From: Melitaea cinxia | Taxonomy: Eukaryota > Arthropoda > Insecta > Lepidoptera > Nymphalidae | Assembly (NCBI RefSeq): GCF_905220565.1 | Contig: NC_059414.1 | Location: forward strand, 7,996,001-8,060,000 | Length of the DNA stretch: 64,000 bases | Direction: 5' to 3' | Part shown: positions 13,801 to 23,300 of the stretch, in pieces | Layout: each line of letters begins with the position of its first letter | Numbering within the stretch: position 1 is the first letter of the stretch | Program-made: the position numbers and the translations under genes | Notes under the pieces: model-generated | The model's input: only the letters and a program-made list of their open reading frames with translations | Databases searched by the model: none | Told to the model about the DNA's origin: nothing

Positions 13801-15432
13801 GATTATAGGCCTGACAATAGTTTTGTAAAGCCATAGAGTAATTTTAGGTGATATACCCCAGCTTTTGCCGAGGAGCCTTTTGCATTGGCAGAGGATTATG
13901 CTGGCTTTGGTGATTTTTGAGTCTAAATGCCTGTTCCAAAGAAGCTTACTATCTAGGATTACTCCAAGATATTTGACCTCCTTGGTTAGGGCAAGACTGG
14001 TGCCAAATAATTTAGGGAGTTTAAGGTTCCCTAAATTCTGTTTATTTGTGAACATCACAAGGGATTTGTAATATAGGAAGAGGAAGGGAATGGAGAAGTA
14101 GGGTGTGGGATTTCTAACTCGGAGGGAACGAAAGGAGGAGCGATTTTATCGAAGAAGTCCAAGGCCACATTGTGAGGTATAGGGGGCGGGTACGAGAGGG
14201 GTTAGTACCACAACGAAACCGATTAATCTGTCTCTACACTACACTAGATTTGATGTTGGGGGATAAGGATGAACAAAATTGTCGCCAACTATGAAATTTC
14301 TTGTTACGGAATAATCGTTTGACTATGGCGTGGCGTCATGAGGCTCGGCTAGGCAATATGGTGTGGTGTTACAATAGTAAAAAAATGTATGAGCTATAGA
14401 TCATTAGTACTGATTTTTATTCTGGCTGGTTTTGCGATATTATTTCTTTACTACCCCTGGTGCCTGGGGTACCTGGGGGTAGCAAGTAAACTCATGAAGA
14501 GTTTCATCTGATTGAAAGTGTCAATTCTGACCAGCTTAATCATATGCGTTTGTGGTATTAATCTAGAAAACCCATGTTTCTCACATGGTCAATTGTATGT
14601 TGCCAATAAACAGCTTAGTTGACTGTACAAATAGGTAAAAAGACATTTTGTTAAAACTATTTTTTCAAAATCTCCAAAAGAGACATAAACAAATAATCCC
14701 AATTTACGAATTTTCTAACTTTTTTTTTTCTATAATATCTACTAATCTACTAATAATACTATAAAAAGATAAAGTTTCTAACTTTGTTTGTTTGTAGGGG
14801 GTAATCTTTGCAAATACTGATCCGATCATGATATTTCTTTAACTAATAGAAAGCTACACTATTTAGGAGTGATATAGGCTATATTTTATCATATGTAAAT
14901 CAAGTCAGAGAAATGCGAGCGAGATAAAAACTTTACTATATATTTCCATCACAAAATATTAATTAATACCCAACAAAGTGGGCACGGGTTAGCTAATATA
15001 TATATGTGCAAAAACAAATATCAAACTAGATTGGATGGTCACTAAAAAAGATAATAGTAGTCAAATATTTCATGTACTAATATTACTATTAATTACTGAT
15101 TACATACTTGGACTTCCGACAGTCTTCAAATTCCTCAGCATCAATAGCTTTTAAATTATCTTTCAAGCTTTTTTTCTTGTCATCATCACTTTTATAACTT
15201 TTCCTTGTTGGTTGAGATGGTTTGAAATTGTTTAAATTATGCTGTGGCAGATGTTTCTTTTCTTGTATTTCTTCTTGTTTTTTAAGCAATTCTGCTTTTA
15301 AACTTATTAACTGGAAAATGATGTATAATATAACAACCAGCGAAATAAATGTAGGATAATACAGAAGTTAACAATTATTTTTCTTACAGTCGATTTGTTG
15401 AAGAAAATTTTCTTAGACACTTGTTCATTCAT
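2364..15432 (-). CDS. CCDC174: CCDC174 orthologue (coiled-coil domain protein 174), four 5' exons, runs off the window
   Basis: Four exons join in one frame with canonical GT-AG sites. Exon 1 is 15432-15388 (starts [12 protein letters not shown], donor GTAAGA). Exon 2 is 15310-15108 ([14 protein letters not shown]..., donor GTATGT). Exon 3 is 6311-6129 ([13 protein letters not shown]...FLVDF, donor GTAACT). Exon 4 is 2493-2364 ([13 protein letters not shown], donor GTAAGT). The order 'S/T-L-x-x-LKAEL.RKQEE', then 'EK.KLY..', then 'EW.(D/E)(Y/F).D.LGR.R(R/K)C' is that of vertebrate CCDC174, a nuclear protein linked to the exon junction complex. The tryptophan codon of the 'EWTEF' motif is itself split by intron 3, which supports the splice model. 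The C-terminal half lies to the left of the window. Intron 2 is about 8.8 kb and intron 3 about 3.6 kb, both full of transposons. Family assignment is by motif recognition; the exon joins are read directly. Confidence 0.85.
2635..2760 (+). repeat. tRNA-derived SINE head (partial)
   Basis: The sequence 'tagctcaggtggg' resembles a pol III A box. About 45 bases later 'gggtcgaatcc' resembles a B box. The stretch then runs into a T-rich tail. It lacks a full tRNA cloverleaf, so it is read as a SINE head and not as a tRNA gene. It lies inside CCDC174 intron 3. Confidence 0.45.
3125..4046. mobile_element. 922-bp MITE-like element with terminal inverted repeats
   Basis: The left end reads AGGGGGCGTTCATAAA and the right end, on the other strand, reads AGGTGGCGTTCATAAA; both go on with a TACGTGAG-type motif. 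The flanks are AATA on both sides (3121-3124 and 4047-4050), which fits a short target duplication. No transposase frame is present, so it is non-autonomous. A second repeat (about 3484-3796) sits inside it. It lies in CCDC174 intron 3. Confidence 0.7.
3484..3796. repeat. Short dispersed repeat nested in the 3.1-4.0 kb MITE
   Basis: It begins 'tagctgactcggcaaacg' and ends 'gaattttatatattagat'. This arrangement, with 'agaatcggtcaagccgttt' inside, is a common short insect repeat with TA-rich ends. It has no coding capacity. Confidence 0.5.
4490..4680. repeat. Second copy of the 'GAAGTCGGTT' family
   Basis: It opens with 'cacttcaaaaaaggaggag' and continues with 'atgtatgttacttcagaac' and 'aatcgaaaggtggtgtgcg', which are inverted relatives of sequence at 1140-1380. 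It is a partial copy without coding potential. Confidence 0.5.
5163..5960 (-). mobile_element. LINE fragment: C-terminal part of a reverse transcriptase ORF, split by a SINE
   Basis: The minus strand encodes the region downstream of the reverse transcriptase palm domain: '[12 protein letters not shown]', '[14 protein letters not shown]', '[16 protein letters not shown]', '[12 protein letters not shown]'. These are typical of Jockey/CR1-type LINEs. Upstream, 5907-5960 encodes the preceding residues (approximately S-L-S-Q-I-H-N then N-N-L-V-L-N). The two pieces are separated only by the SINE at 5568-5895, so this LINE copy is older than the SINE. It is heavily truncated and inactive. Confidence 0.75.
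5568..5895 (-). mobile_element. SINE-like element, 328 bp, inserted in a LINE
   Basis: It is flanked by a perfect 11-bp duplication, AAAACCAAGTT (5557-5567 and 5896-5906). It carries 'cactgctggacataggcct' at one end and 'gttgccacacagc' at the other, with the core 'cacctcttacgagacccac'. The same family recurs at about 6375, 33938, 39729 and 58700. The open frames on the plus strand over this stretch come from the repeat and not from a gene. Confidence 0.8.
6375..6697 (-). mobile_element. SINE-like element, second copy of the family
   Basis: It has the same layout as the 5568-5895 copy: 'ccactgctggacaaaggct' at the left, 'ggatggttatcccgccatcg' in the middle, and a right end of 'gtaaccacacagc'. 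It lies in CCDC174 intron 2, about 60 bp upstream of exon 3. No certain target duplication was found. Confidence 0.7.
6999..7790. repeat. Dispersed short repeats around 'tggactcctaaaccactta'
   Basis: Two related stretches occur (about 7015-7140 and 7595-7710). Both contain a phrase of the type 'gtttgtcc..gatggac.tctaaac.acttaaccgatt', separated by AT-rich sequence. They have no coding potential and are intronic in CCDC174. Confidence 0.45.
7793..7841. repeat. (TA)n microsatellite
   Basis: About 24 uninterrupted TA dinucleotides. Confidence 0.95.
11292..12451 (-). mobile_element. 5'-truncated CR1/Jockey-like LINE, inserted in the host LINE
   Basis: It encodes the second half of a reverse transcriptase: '[17 protein letters not shown]', '[17 protein letters not shown]', the catalytic 'GYADDSTV' and '[16 protein letters not shown]'. 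The C-terminal region follows in other frames (11843-11350). The 3' tail is (AAAT)n-like at 11292-11305. CGCA flanks both ends (12452-12455 and 11288-11291), a short target duplication. When the insert is removed the host frame closes as ...KDSA-PGVDG.... Frameshifts make it inactive. Confidence 0.8.
12513..14061 (-). mobile_element. 5'-truncated LINE with RNase H, inserted in the host LINE
   Basis: It encodes the end of a reverse transcriptase ('[20 protein letters not shown]'), an RNase H domain ('[18 protein letters not shown]', '[14 protein letters not shown]', '[13 protein letters not shown]') and a terminal CCHC-like motif ('[18 protein letters not shown]'). The 3' end is a (TACAA)n-type tail. 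The flanks are a perfect 9-bp duplication, GGATTTGTA on the plus strand (12504-12512 and 14062-14070). It is truncated before the catalytic palm, so it was dead on arrival. A frameshift lies near 13100. Confidence 0.85.
14341..15107. other. Non-coding stretch in CCDC174 intron 2
   Basis: No gene was seen. At 14745-14890 it holds a short dispersed repeat ('aactttgtttgtttgtagggg...') that also occurs at 57345-57440. The rest is AT-rich without recognisable structure. Confidence 0.5.
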
Positions 15433-15699
15433 TTCTGATATCCCTTTAAAATTTTAATTTATTGAGGTATTAATATTCATTCACAATATAGAAGAACGAA
15501 AACAAATCAAACAAAACGAAATCAAGCACACTTCTAACAAATAATCACGATTTAAGCTCAATTTAATTGTTTTGTCGTAAATTTGTAATATTTTGGCTTA
15601 TCTTTCACTGTAAAGTGTATAACAGATTACAACTCATAACAAAACACCATAGATTATACACTTATATGCTGGTAACAAAACACTGTAGGCGCGTTCCAC

Positions 15700-16186
15700 C
15701 TGAGCCCCACAACACCCCACCTGCAAAATAATGATACTTGTAATAAAAAAAATACTAATTGATAGATTTTGAATAGCTCAATTCAACTACGTTGTCCTTT
15801 TAAATTGCTCACCTCAAATTATATAATTAAAAATCAAATTTAAAAAAAAAATCAAATATTTTCAAACTCCTATATCTTTTGATGTATACAATATTTTAAA
15901 TTGCTCAAAGTGTTAAAAAACTGCTCAAGTTGCATTTATAATTGCTCAAATATAGTTTGGAACAGATCCACTGTCCTTAATTTTTAAATAAATATAAATA
16001 GTTTGAACAAATAAAACAATGATATTTGTAAAAAAAAAATACTAATCGATAGATTTCCAATAGCTCAATTCAACTACGTTCTCATTTTAAATTGCTCACC
16101 TTAAACTATTTAATTAAAAATCAATAAAGTCGTTAAAAAATTCATTTATCAATATTTTCAAACTCCTATATCTTTTGATGTATAAT
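15700..16186. repeat. Truncated solo copy of the foldback-element repeat
   Basis: It starts 'ccccacctgcaaaataatg' and goes on for about 1.6 units of the sequence that makes up the arms of the foldback element at 23731-29007 (for example 'tgctcacctcaaattat', 'tttcaaactcctatatcttt'). It stops at about 16186, where it abuts a piece of the 'GAAGTCGGTT' repeat. It lies between the divergent CCDC174 and Ubc6 genes. Confidence 0.75.
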
Positions 16187-16639
16187 ACCGATTTTGACGA
16201 TTTTTATTTTAATCGAAAGCTGATGTTTATCATGAAGTCACATTTAAATTTCATCGAGATATGATAACAACTTTTTGAGTTATTTGAACGAAGTTCCTTA
16301 CGGCAGGCTTGACATTTGGCTGGGCGACCGAACTGAAAAAAATATGATACTAAAACCGTAAGACCAATATATAACGGAAGTGGCGTAATATCAGTCACAC
16401 GACTGTATAATATGACGTTTTTAAAACTAAAATATTACTAGTAAACTTTTTTTAAATTATTTATGTAATTTTATACTTTCCACAAAAATCAATAAAGACA
16501 CATGTTTTTTTTTTATTTCACTTAATAGTTTGAATTATTATTATTTTGTTTGATTTATTTTATTTCACGGTATTTGTTATTTTCTAAAATACTAAATTTC
16601 CTAAATACTTTTATGTACTTAATTAAAAACCAATCGACA

Positions 16640-16735
16640 AAATTAAACAAATAATTGTGTTTGCTCGCAAACGAAAAAAAGCCGACTTCAATTACATCGC
16701 CGAGTAATACAACGTAGATCGCCGAAAAAATAATC
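16640..16735. repeat. Short copy of the 'GAAGTCGGTT' family
   Basis: It repeats 'aacaaataattgtgtttgct' and the following phrase from the copy at 660-730, with a few substitutions. Confidence 0.6.
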
Positions 16736-16856
16736 TCAAAACTGGTCTTCGAGCCGGTGGGGCTGTACGCAACGCCGAGTGTCCGTGCGTTCGAAGCTAT
16801 ATGCCTATATAATTATTTATAGGGAGAAAAATATTATAATGGTGGGTCATCCTACA

Positions 16857-17190
16857 TCCCCACGAATCCGTTCCGGGTTACGGACATTTTGTGACGAAGA
16901 GCTCTAATAAAGTCTAGATACTCCACCTTATTCAGACTAGAAGTCATGAACTCGCCAGGGATAAGGAGCTGTTCTCCAAATACCAACTCTGCGGACGAAA
17001 ACTGCAAATCTTCTTTCCACGCCGCTCTCAAACCAAGAAGTACTACTGGAAAAGATTCAAACCAGTCTTTGCCACCATGCGTCATTAATGCAGCCTTGAG
17101 AGTACGATGAAATCTCTCGATCCGTTAGCCTTGGGATGGTACGCAGTCGTTCTTGCTAACTTCACCCCGCACAACTTTGCTACTATACAC
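16857..17190 (-). mobile_element. Ty3/gypsy integrase remnant
   Basis: The minus strand encodes the end of a retroviral-type integrase: 'TTAYHPKANG' near 17150, then 'LMTHGGKDWFESFPVVLLGL' and 'SSAELVFGEQLLIPGEF'. A frame break lies near 17120. No LTRs or other pol domains were seen around it, so it is an isolated fragment. Confidence 0.7.
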
Positions 17191-18183
17191 GTTTTTAAAA
17201 TTATTGACGACCAATAGAACACATATAGCTTTAATTTGAAATGAAATGTTATCAAAGTTTATAGGGTCATAGAAGGAAAAAATAGTAATCTTAACCTTAC
17301 CTACACAATTAATAATTTTTTGCTTACGATTAGACTAGAAGAGTAAAGGCCAATTGCACCGATCACTAAGTTCATCTCTCAAAATTTAAAATTTAGAATA
17401 AAAATCTAACAAATAAACGTAAAGGTTATTATGACACATTGTTAACAGCAACGGGCTAACGCGCTAGCTTCATGAGTTCGGACCCTGCATATGATACATA
17501 TTTGTGAAGGCCAGGGTTTCTTGTTTGTTTCCAGACATCCTACTGGGAGCCCGGAGCCATTAAGTGAATCAAACATAACATAACCAGACATCTCTTATGT
17601 TTGTCCAACATTACCTATAGCTTTAGGTTTTAGGGTGTAATATAACGCTTTATAGCCTATGTTATTTCTAGAATTTTATTACTTTTAAATGATTTTTAAG
17701 CGGCTTAATAGCATAAGAGATTATGGTATGTAACAAATATATAATTATCTCTACATCAAAGCTTAAACAGAATTCCATAGCACTCATCTCGATGGAACCT
17801 CTCACATTGGGGTTGGCCAAGCATTTTAGTCAGTTTGTTAGAAAAATCCAATAAGCCAATAAAAAGTACTTGTTGCTAAAAATTTGAAATGCCACTAAGA
17901 CCATAGACTATTTGACAAAATAACGTAGCCAACCTTAAGAAACGTCATGACACACTTTACAATTGACATCGCATCGCAATGATCTCAGAAGTTTTTTTAA
18001 TGATTTCATGGTCATCCTGACAAACCTTTCATCTGTAGTGACGACGTCTTATTTTCCAAACAAAGAAATAAACACCGATTGAGCACATTCGGTAATATAT
18101 TAAGTGAACACGAGTACATGTGAACCACCCCTTTCAATATAATTTCGTTTTGTCCGTATAGTGGTCTAAGTGTGTGAAACAAA
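17191..18183. other. 5' flank of Ubc6
   Basis: No gene was recognised. At about 17440-17520 a degenerate B-box-like 'gagttcggaccctgc' suggests an old tRNA-derived repeat. The last 100 bases before the Ubc6 start are presumably its 5' UTR and promoter; no clear TATA or initiator element could be chosen. Confidence 0.4.
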
Positions 18184-19019
18184 ATGTCAACCCCTGCCAG
18201 AAGACGTCTGATGAGAGACTTTAAACGGTTGGTAAATTCATCTTTAGCTGTAAATTGGTTCGTTCGAGTGTCTGTTTGTATAAAATCTGTATAATTAACA
18301 ATGCTGATTCATCAACTTACATCACTGTCACCTTCATTAATTTCTATGTTGTGCCACTTTATTCAAGATCAAATTATTATTTTTTTTACTTCCCGTTTCT
18401 GATGCCATTTAAACAATAGTAAAATTACACTAAAAACTAAGAATTATATTTATCTATGAATAAAGGTTTTAATATGCATATTTCATGTTGAGTCTACTTA
18501 TTTTATCTAATTACAGTTTACAAGAAGATCCCCCTACTGGTGTCTCTGGAGCTCCTACAGATAACAATATCATGATCTGGAATGCTGTGATATTTGGTCC
18601 TCACGATACTCCATTTGAGGATGGTACATTTAAATTAACCATTGAATTTACAGAAGAATACCCAAATAAGCCACCAACAGTTCGATTTGTATCTAAGATG
18701 TTCCACCCAAATGTATATGCTGATGGTGGAATTTGTTTAGACATATTACAAAATAGATGGAGTCCTACATATGACGTTTCAGCAATTTTAACTTCAATAC
18801 AGGTAAAATAAACAAAAAACTTATTAATTAGGCAAGGAACTGCTTTTTACAATTTTTTTATTAGCAATAAATTCTTTTTATTTCTATTTTCAGTCTTTGT
18901 TAAGTGATCCCAATCCAAATTCACCAGCAAATTCAATGGCTGCACAACTTTATAAGGAGAATCGACGGGAATATGAAAAGCGGGTCAAAGCATGTGTAGA
19001 ACAGTCCTTTATTGATTAG
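18184..19019 (+). CDS. Ubc6: Ubc6/UBE2A ubiquitin-conjugating enzyme E2 (RAD6 orthologue)
   Basis: Three exons (18184-18227, 18517-18802, 18894-19019) give 151 residues, the usual metazoan RAD6 length. The start is [15 protein letters not shown], the family's signature N-terminus. The active-site cysteine lies in '[20 protein letters not shown]', preceded by the HPN motif ('FHPNVY'). The C-terminus reads '[12 protein letters not shown]'. RAD6 enzymes charge ubiquitin from E1 and, with Bre1 or RAD18 ligases, monoubiquitinate histone H2B and PCNA in the nucleus. Introns are 289 and 91 bp. The second donor and both acceptors are canonical. The first donor is the weak GTTGGT, chosen because it is the only join that keeps the frame. 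A poly(A) signal follows at 19186. Confidence 0.96.
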
Positions 19020-19185
19020 CATGGGATAAAATTACAAACACCATATTGTTTGAAAAATCTCTGCTGGTATTGGCTGACACCTCCATTCATTGGGACTTGT
19101 GTGTAAATTTTGAATTGTAACTATTTAATCAAAACCTGTTGTACTATCGCTTCAGATAGTTAAGATATTCATATAATTTAATGTG

Positions 19186-19191
19186 AATAAA
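19186..19191 (+). terminator. Poly(A) signal AATAAA for Ubc6
   Basis: The canonical hexamer lies 167 bp after the Ubc6 stop codon. It is the first clear one downstream; later AT-rich hexamers could serve longer 3' UTR forms. Confidence 0.65.
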
Positions 19192-20356
19192 AAGGTATTG
19201 TAAACATTTTTCACAGATAGAACATTACTTTAAAACTTATTAATATATTTTAATTTCTGATTGATCATATAGAAAAGTGAGTGTTGCATACTATTAACAA
19301 TAGAACAGTAGTGAGTTTAAAAACATTATGTATAATGTAATTTTGTATTTCTAAGTTCATGTGATTGTTTTATATTTTTAAGTTTGGGTAAAAGGTAGCA
19401 GCAGCAAAATGTTACCAAATTTTCATTGTTTGTTTTACATGTCAAACAAAACTTATTATTATACTTTAATTTCTGCAGTCATCTTCATGTATTCACTTAT
19501 TAACATGCTCTTGATATTGTCATGCATCTTTATAAAAATACATTATAGATATTTTTTTTATAACAAATAATAAAAATAGTTTTTATGTAAAATATTATCA
19601 ATATTCTGTAACTGAAAGTAATAAATTCTTTTTTCAAATATGATTAATTTATTTAAGTTATTATTATTATTTTTTTTTTATTACAATTTACATGTTACTT
19701 TAGTATGCTTAGTAAATTATCATTTGTGGAATATAGTCTTTGACAATACACACAATGTAGTCCCAATGAAAATTTCATAGGATAATGTTGAAACAAATAT
19801 CTTGCCTTTTTGGTAAAAACAAAAACACAAATGTTAATAGTTTCAACATTTTAAGTAGGTGTGTGTACAATGTTTGTCTTCTAGTAAATAATATTTTTGG
19901 TTTCAGATTGGTGTTTTAATTACAGTTAGTTCATAATAACATCATAGAAAAAATTTGGATTAATCCAAATCTATATTTTGTAAAAATATTGTATATATAT
20001 AATTTTAAATTACCATATGAATTTTTTATATTCAATTTAGAAGATAGTTGGGATCTGCAATAAAAGTAATTCTATTAGAAAATATTTTATAATTAGCTTT
20101 TACACATTTATCCCAAATTAAAACAATTTATTGCTATCAAATCAAATAAACATTGATATAACATATAAACCAACCCTTATCAAACTGAATTACAATACAA
20201 AAAAGGCAATATATGCCTTTGGTACAAAACACATTAGTATTTACAGATGACATGATACATTGATTGGAAACCATTTAGTCAAAACAATTTAAATATCACA
20301 ATTGATCAAATCAAACTATGTAAATATGTATATTATTTACTATTCAAGAATTAATA
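19192..20356. other. Convergent 3' region between Ubc6 and the REXO1-like gene
   Basis: AT-rich, no gene seen. It presumably holds distal 3' UTR sequence of Ubc6 on the plus strand and the 3' UTR of the exonuclease gene on the minus strand. No repeat family of this window was recognised here, which makes it one of the few repeat-poor stretches. Confidence 0.5.
20127..20132 (-). terminator. Poly(A) signal AATAAA for the REXO1-like gene
   Basis: TTTATT on the plus strand is AATAAA on the minus strand, 224 bp after the stop codon of the 1056-residue frame. Confidence 0.55.
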
Positions 20357-23300
20357 TCATCTAGTCTTAAGATCTTCTTTTAATTTATACAGAATAAGTT
20401 CCATACATACAGTCGCATCTTCAGCACTGTCGTGACCATCAACAGAATTCTGAATAATTTTTTTCAAGTATTCTGATGATAGATTCCTTAACGCTCTCTT
20501 GTATGGTGGACCCATTTTATGTGGAAATAATACACTTGTATCAATAACTGTATCATGGATAAGTTTGAGTGCTTTGAAATCAGATTCTAAACTATGACCG
20601 ATTAAAATAGTTTGGCTAGAGAACATAGCAAGTAAAGTTGCTTGTACTTCTAACAGTGTAGTGTTCACTTGTGACATTTGTTCTTCAGTTATACCGGAGT
20701 ACCTCGTATTGTAGTCGATAATTGGATGAAGAGGTTTAATTAAAGTCTCATATACTACTTTACATGCAGAATTAATCACTGTTACTCTAGTCAAGTCTAG
20801 TCCCTGTGTTGTGTAACACATTTCACAGTCTAAGGAATATACACCGTAATCCTCCAATACAGTTTCAGGGGGTAGGGTTTTTACATAACCTTTTAAATTT
20901 TCAAAATCTACATATTCATATACATGGCTTGAAGCTATACAACAACCATCAGATGTACCATCCTGACTGCAGCATTGGTAGCGGACCTCGCCCCTAACCT
21001 TATACTTATTGTTAGGATGGTAAATACACTCTTCTTTTATAGCTGCAAATCCTTTTTTATCTACTGTGTAATCTTTTTTACACCTGCAACATGTTCTTAC
21101 AAAACCTTTTGGTGGATTTTGTCTATTCTGCCCATATATTATAGCTCTTCCTTTTTCTCCACTAGCATGTGGTCTAGGAAATCCATTTTGCTTAAGTTGC
21201 TCCTCGGTTAAGATCCACTTTTTAATATTATTATATAAATTTGACCCTGTTAACTGTTTTGCATCTACCAAACTGCTTCTGTTTTTGCTTTCAATACTCC
21301 ACGATCCAGTACTTGATTTATTAACTGTACCCTGTTGTCCACCTTTATGTAATGTTTGACAATCTATGCTAGATTTCTTTACACCGTTGCATTCTTGTAT
21401 CTCTTTCTTTAGCCTACTTATAGCTAGTACTGCTGAATTTTTATAAATTTGCACAGTAGAACATTTCTTGCTTGTGGTTAATTCTTCATGTTGAGCTCTG
21501 GCATAAGCGTCTGTAGCTGAGATGTATATTTTTAAAGTATTATCAATCATTATATTTAAATATGTTGATCTTATATTTGCTGGTATTTTTGAACCAAGTG
21601 GTTCAAGCACACCAGGTCTGTCTATAAATTTTTCATTTGGTACATGTGCTACTCTTTGAGTTCCCTTTTTAACGGTTTGTATGGATGTACTGGTAGATGC
21701 ATCTGGTTGCTTAGTAGAACTTACACTTGGAGGAATAACTTTTTTTGCAGACAACAATGTTGATGCATATGGAACATGTGCAATTCGAATTTTAGAATTA
21801 GTTTTTATTGAGTCTAATTTTGGAATCAAATTTGTAGGAATAACACTTTCAGTTGAATTTTTTGCAGCATGAAATTCTCTGACTTTCGCTAATCTTTCTG
21901 CCATAGCTTGTGCTGCATTTCCTTTAAAGTCAGGTTTTACTGGGGTTTTAGGTATTATTTTAATGTTCTTTTCAATTGTTCTTGATACTCTTTTTTTACT
22001 AGTCACCACATACTCTTCATGATCTGGTTCACTTTCTGGCTTCTCAGGCTCCTTGTTAATTTTTTTAGCTGGAACATACTCTTCAAAAATTCTTTTACAT
22101 TCTTGGGCTATTGTTTCTTCGTCTGATTCAGACATATCATTTAATTCATCTTCAATGTTTTCCTCATAGATATGATTGTCTTCATTGTCAGAATTAGCCT
22201 TCTTGACAGATTTATCATGTTTTTTATGTTTTTCTCTTTTATCTTTTGACTCTTTGTGATGATTATGTGATTTGTGACTCTTGCTGTGTCTTCTACTGTC
22301 ATTACTATGACTGTCATCTTTTGAATGCTTTGAAGAACTACTACTAGAATGTTTAGACCTTTTATCTCGACTTTTTTCTCTTGAATGAGATTTACTAACA
22401 GATTTTTCTCTTTTCTCTGACCTACTCTTATCTCTACTTGAACTTTTGTGGCTAGTTTTTTTGTCTGAACTCTTCTTTTTGTCTTTTAAACTACTCTTGT
22501 CACTTGATTTTTCATTGGACTTCTCCCGAGATTTTTTGTCTGATTTGCTATCTGATTTTTTTTTATCTAGCTTTCTTGTTTCAGTTTTAAGTGATTTATC
22601 TGTACTTGCATTGTCCAATTTATTCTTATTTTCCTTATACCCTTTAGAATCTTTTGGAGAAACATTTTTTATGTCTTTTTCTATTTTTTCTTCATCAAGT
22701 ATTTGATCTAATATATCAAACTCTGGACCTAAGTCATCCAACCCATTAAGATCATTTGATACTTTTCTTTTTTTAGTGTTTGGTTCATCTTCATCGCTTG
22801 AAAAACAAGGAACCAATGATTTTGGTGTTGGTTGGTAAGTAACGGAAGGTAATTTACTTTTAACCTGTGCTGGTTTATACTCTAAAATTTTTTTCCTATT
22901 AACATTTCTATCTGAAGGAATGTAATTCACTTTAGAGTTCTGTGTCTCACTAACAGTGTATTCTGGTATTTCGGTTTCCAAACCCGGTAAATATTTTTCC
23001 TTTGAATCTGTGGAACCTTTTGGAGTATATGGATCTAATTGTACATTTTCTGAACCCGGAGTATATTTCACAGGTGGTAAATATGTGAAAAGTTTCGAAC
23101 CATTAGTGTCTACAGGTCTTTTAGTTGGCAAACTGGCCGGCTTCCTCGGTGTGTATGGCACTGGTATATGTCTCTTCTTTTGTTCATTGCTTTCTTCTAC
23201 ATCAGATTCTGTACTATTTATTTTGTTAAGCTCGGCGATCGGCGTGGGGTTGTATGTAGGTTTAGATGACTGAGGTTGTAAACTATTTATATCAATGTCT

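Larger units (their letters stand above)
8873..14340 (-). mobile_element. Host LINE with reverse transcriptase and RNase H, interrupted by two younger LINEs
   Basis: Reading on the minus strand, pieces of one element lie at about 14340-14071, 12503-12456 and 11287-8873. The pieces encode an upstream domain ending '...[11 protein letters not shown]', then '[18 protein letters not shown]', then '[10 protein letters not shown]', and then a reverse transcriptase (11153-10215) with '[16 protein letters not shown]', '[13 protein letters not shown]' and the catalytic 'QYADDLVLY'. Downstream lies an RNase H domain with frameshifts ('[15 protein letters not shown]', '[19 protein letters not shown]'), then a cysteine motif and the stop at 8873. 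The domain order resembles the I/R1/LOA group of LINEs. Frameshifts at about 9600 and 10200 make it inactive. It lies in CCDC174 intron 2 in the same orientation as the gene. Confidence 0.8.

Noticed and set aside
22446..23273. Plus-strand frames over the REXO1-like gene
   Set aside because: They mirror the lysine/serine-rich coding sequence and carry no domain.
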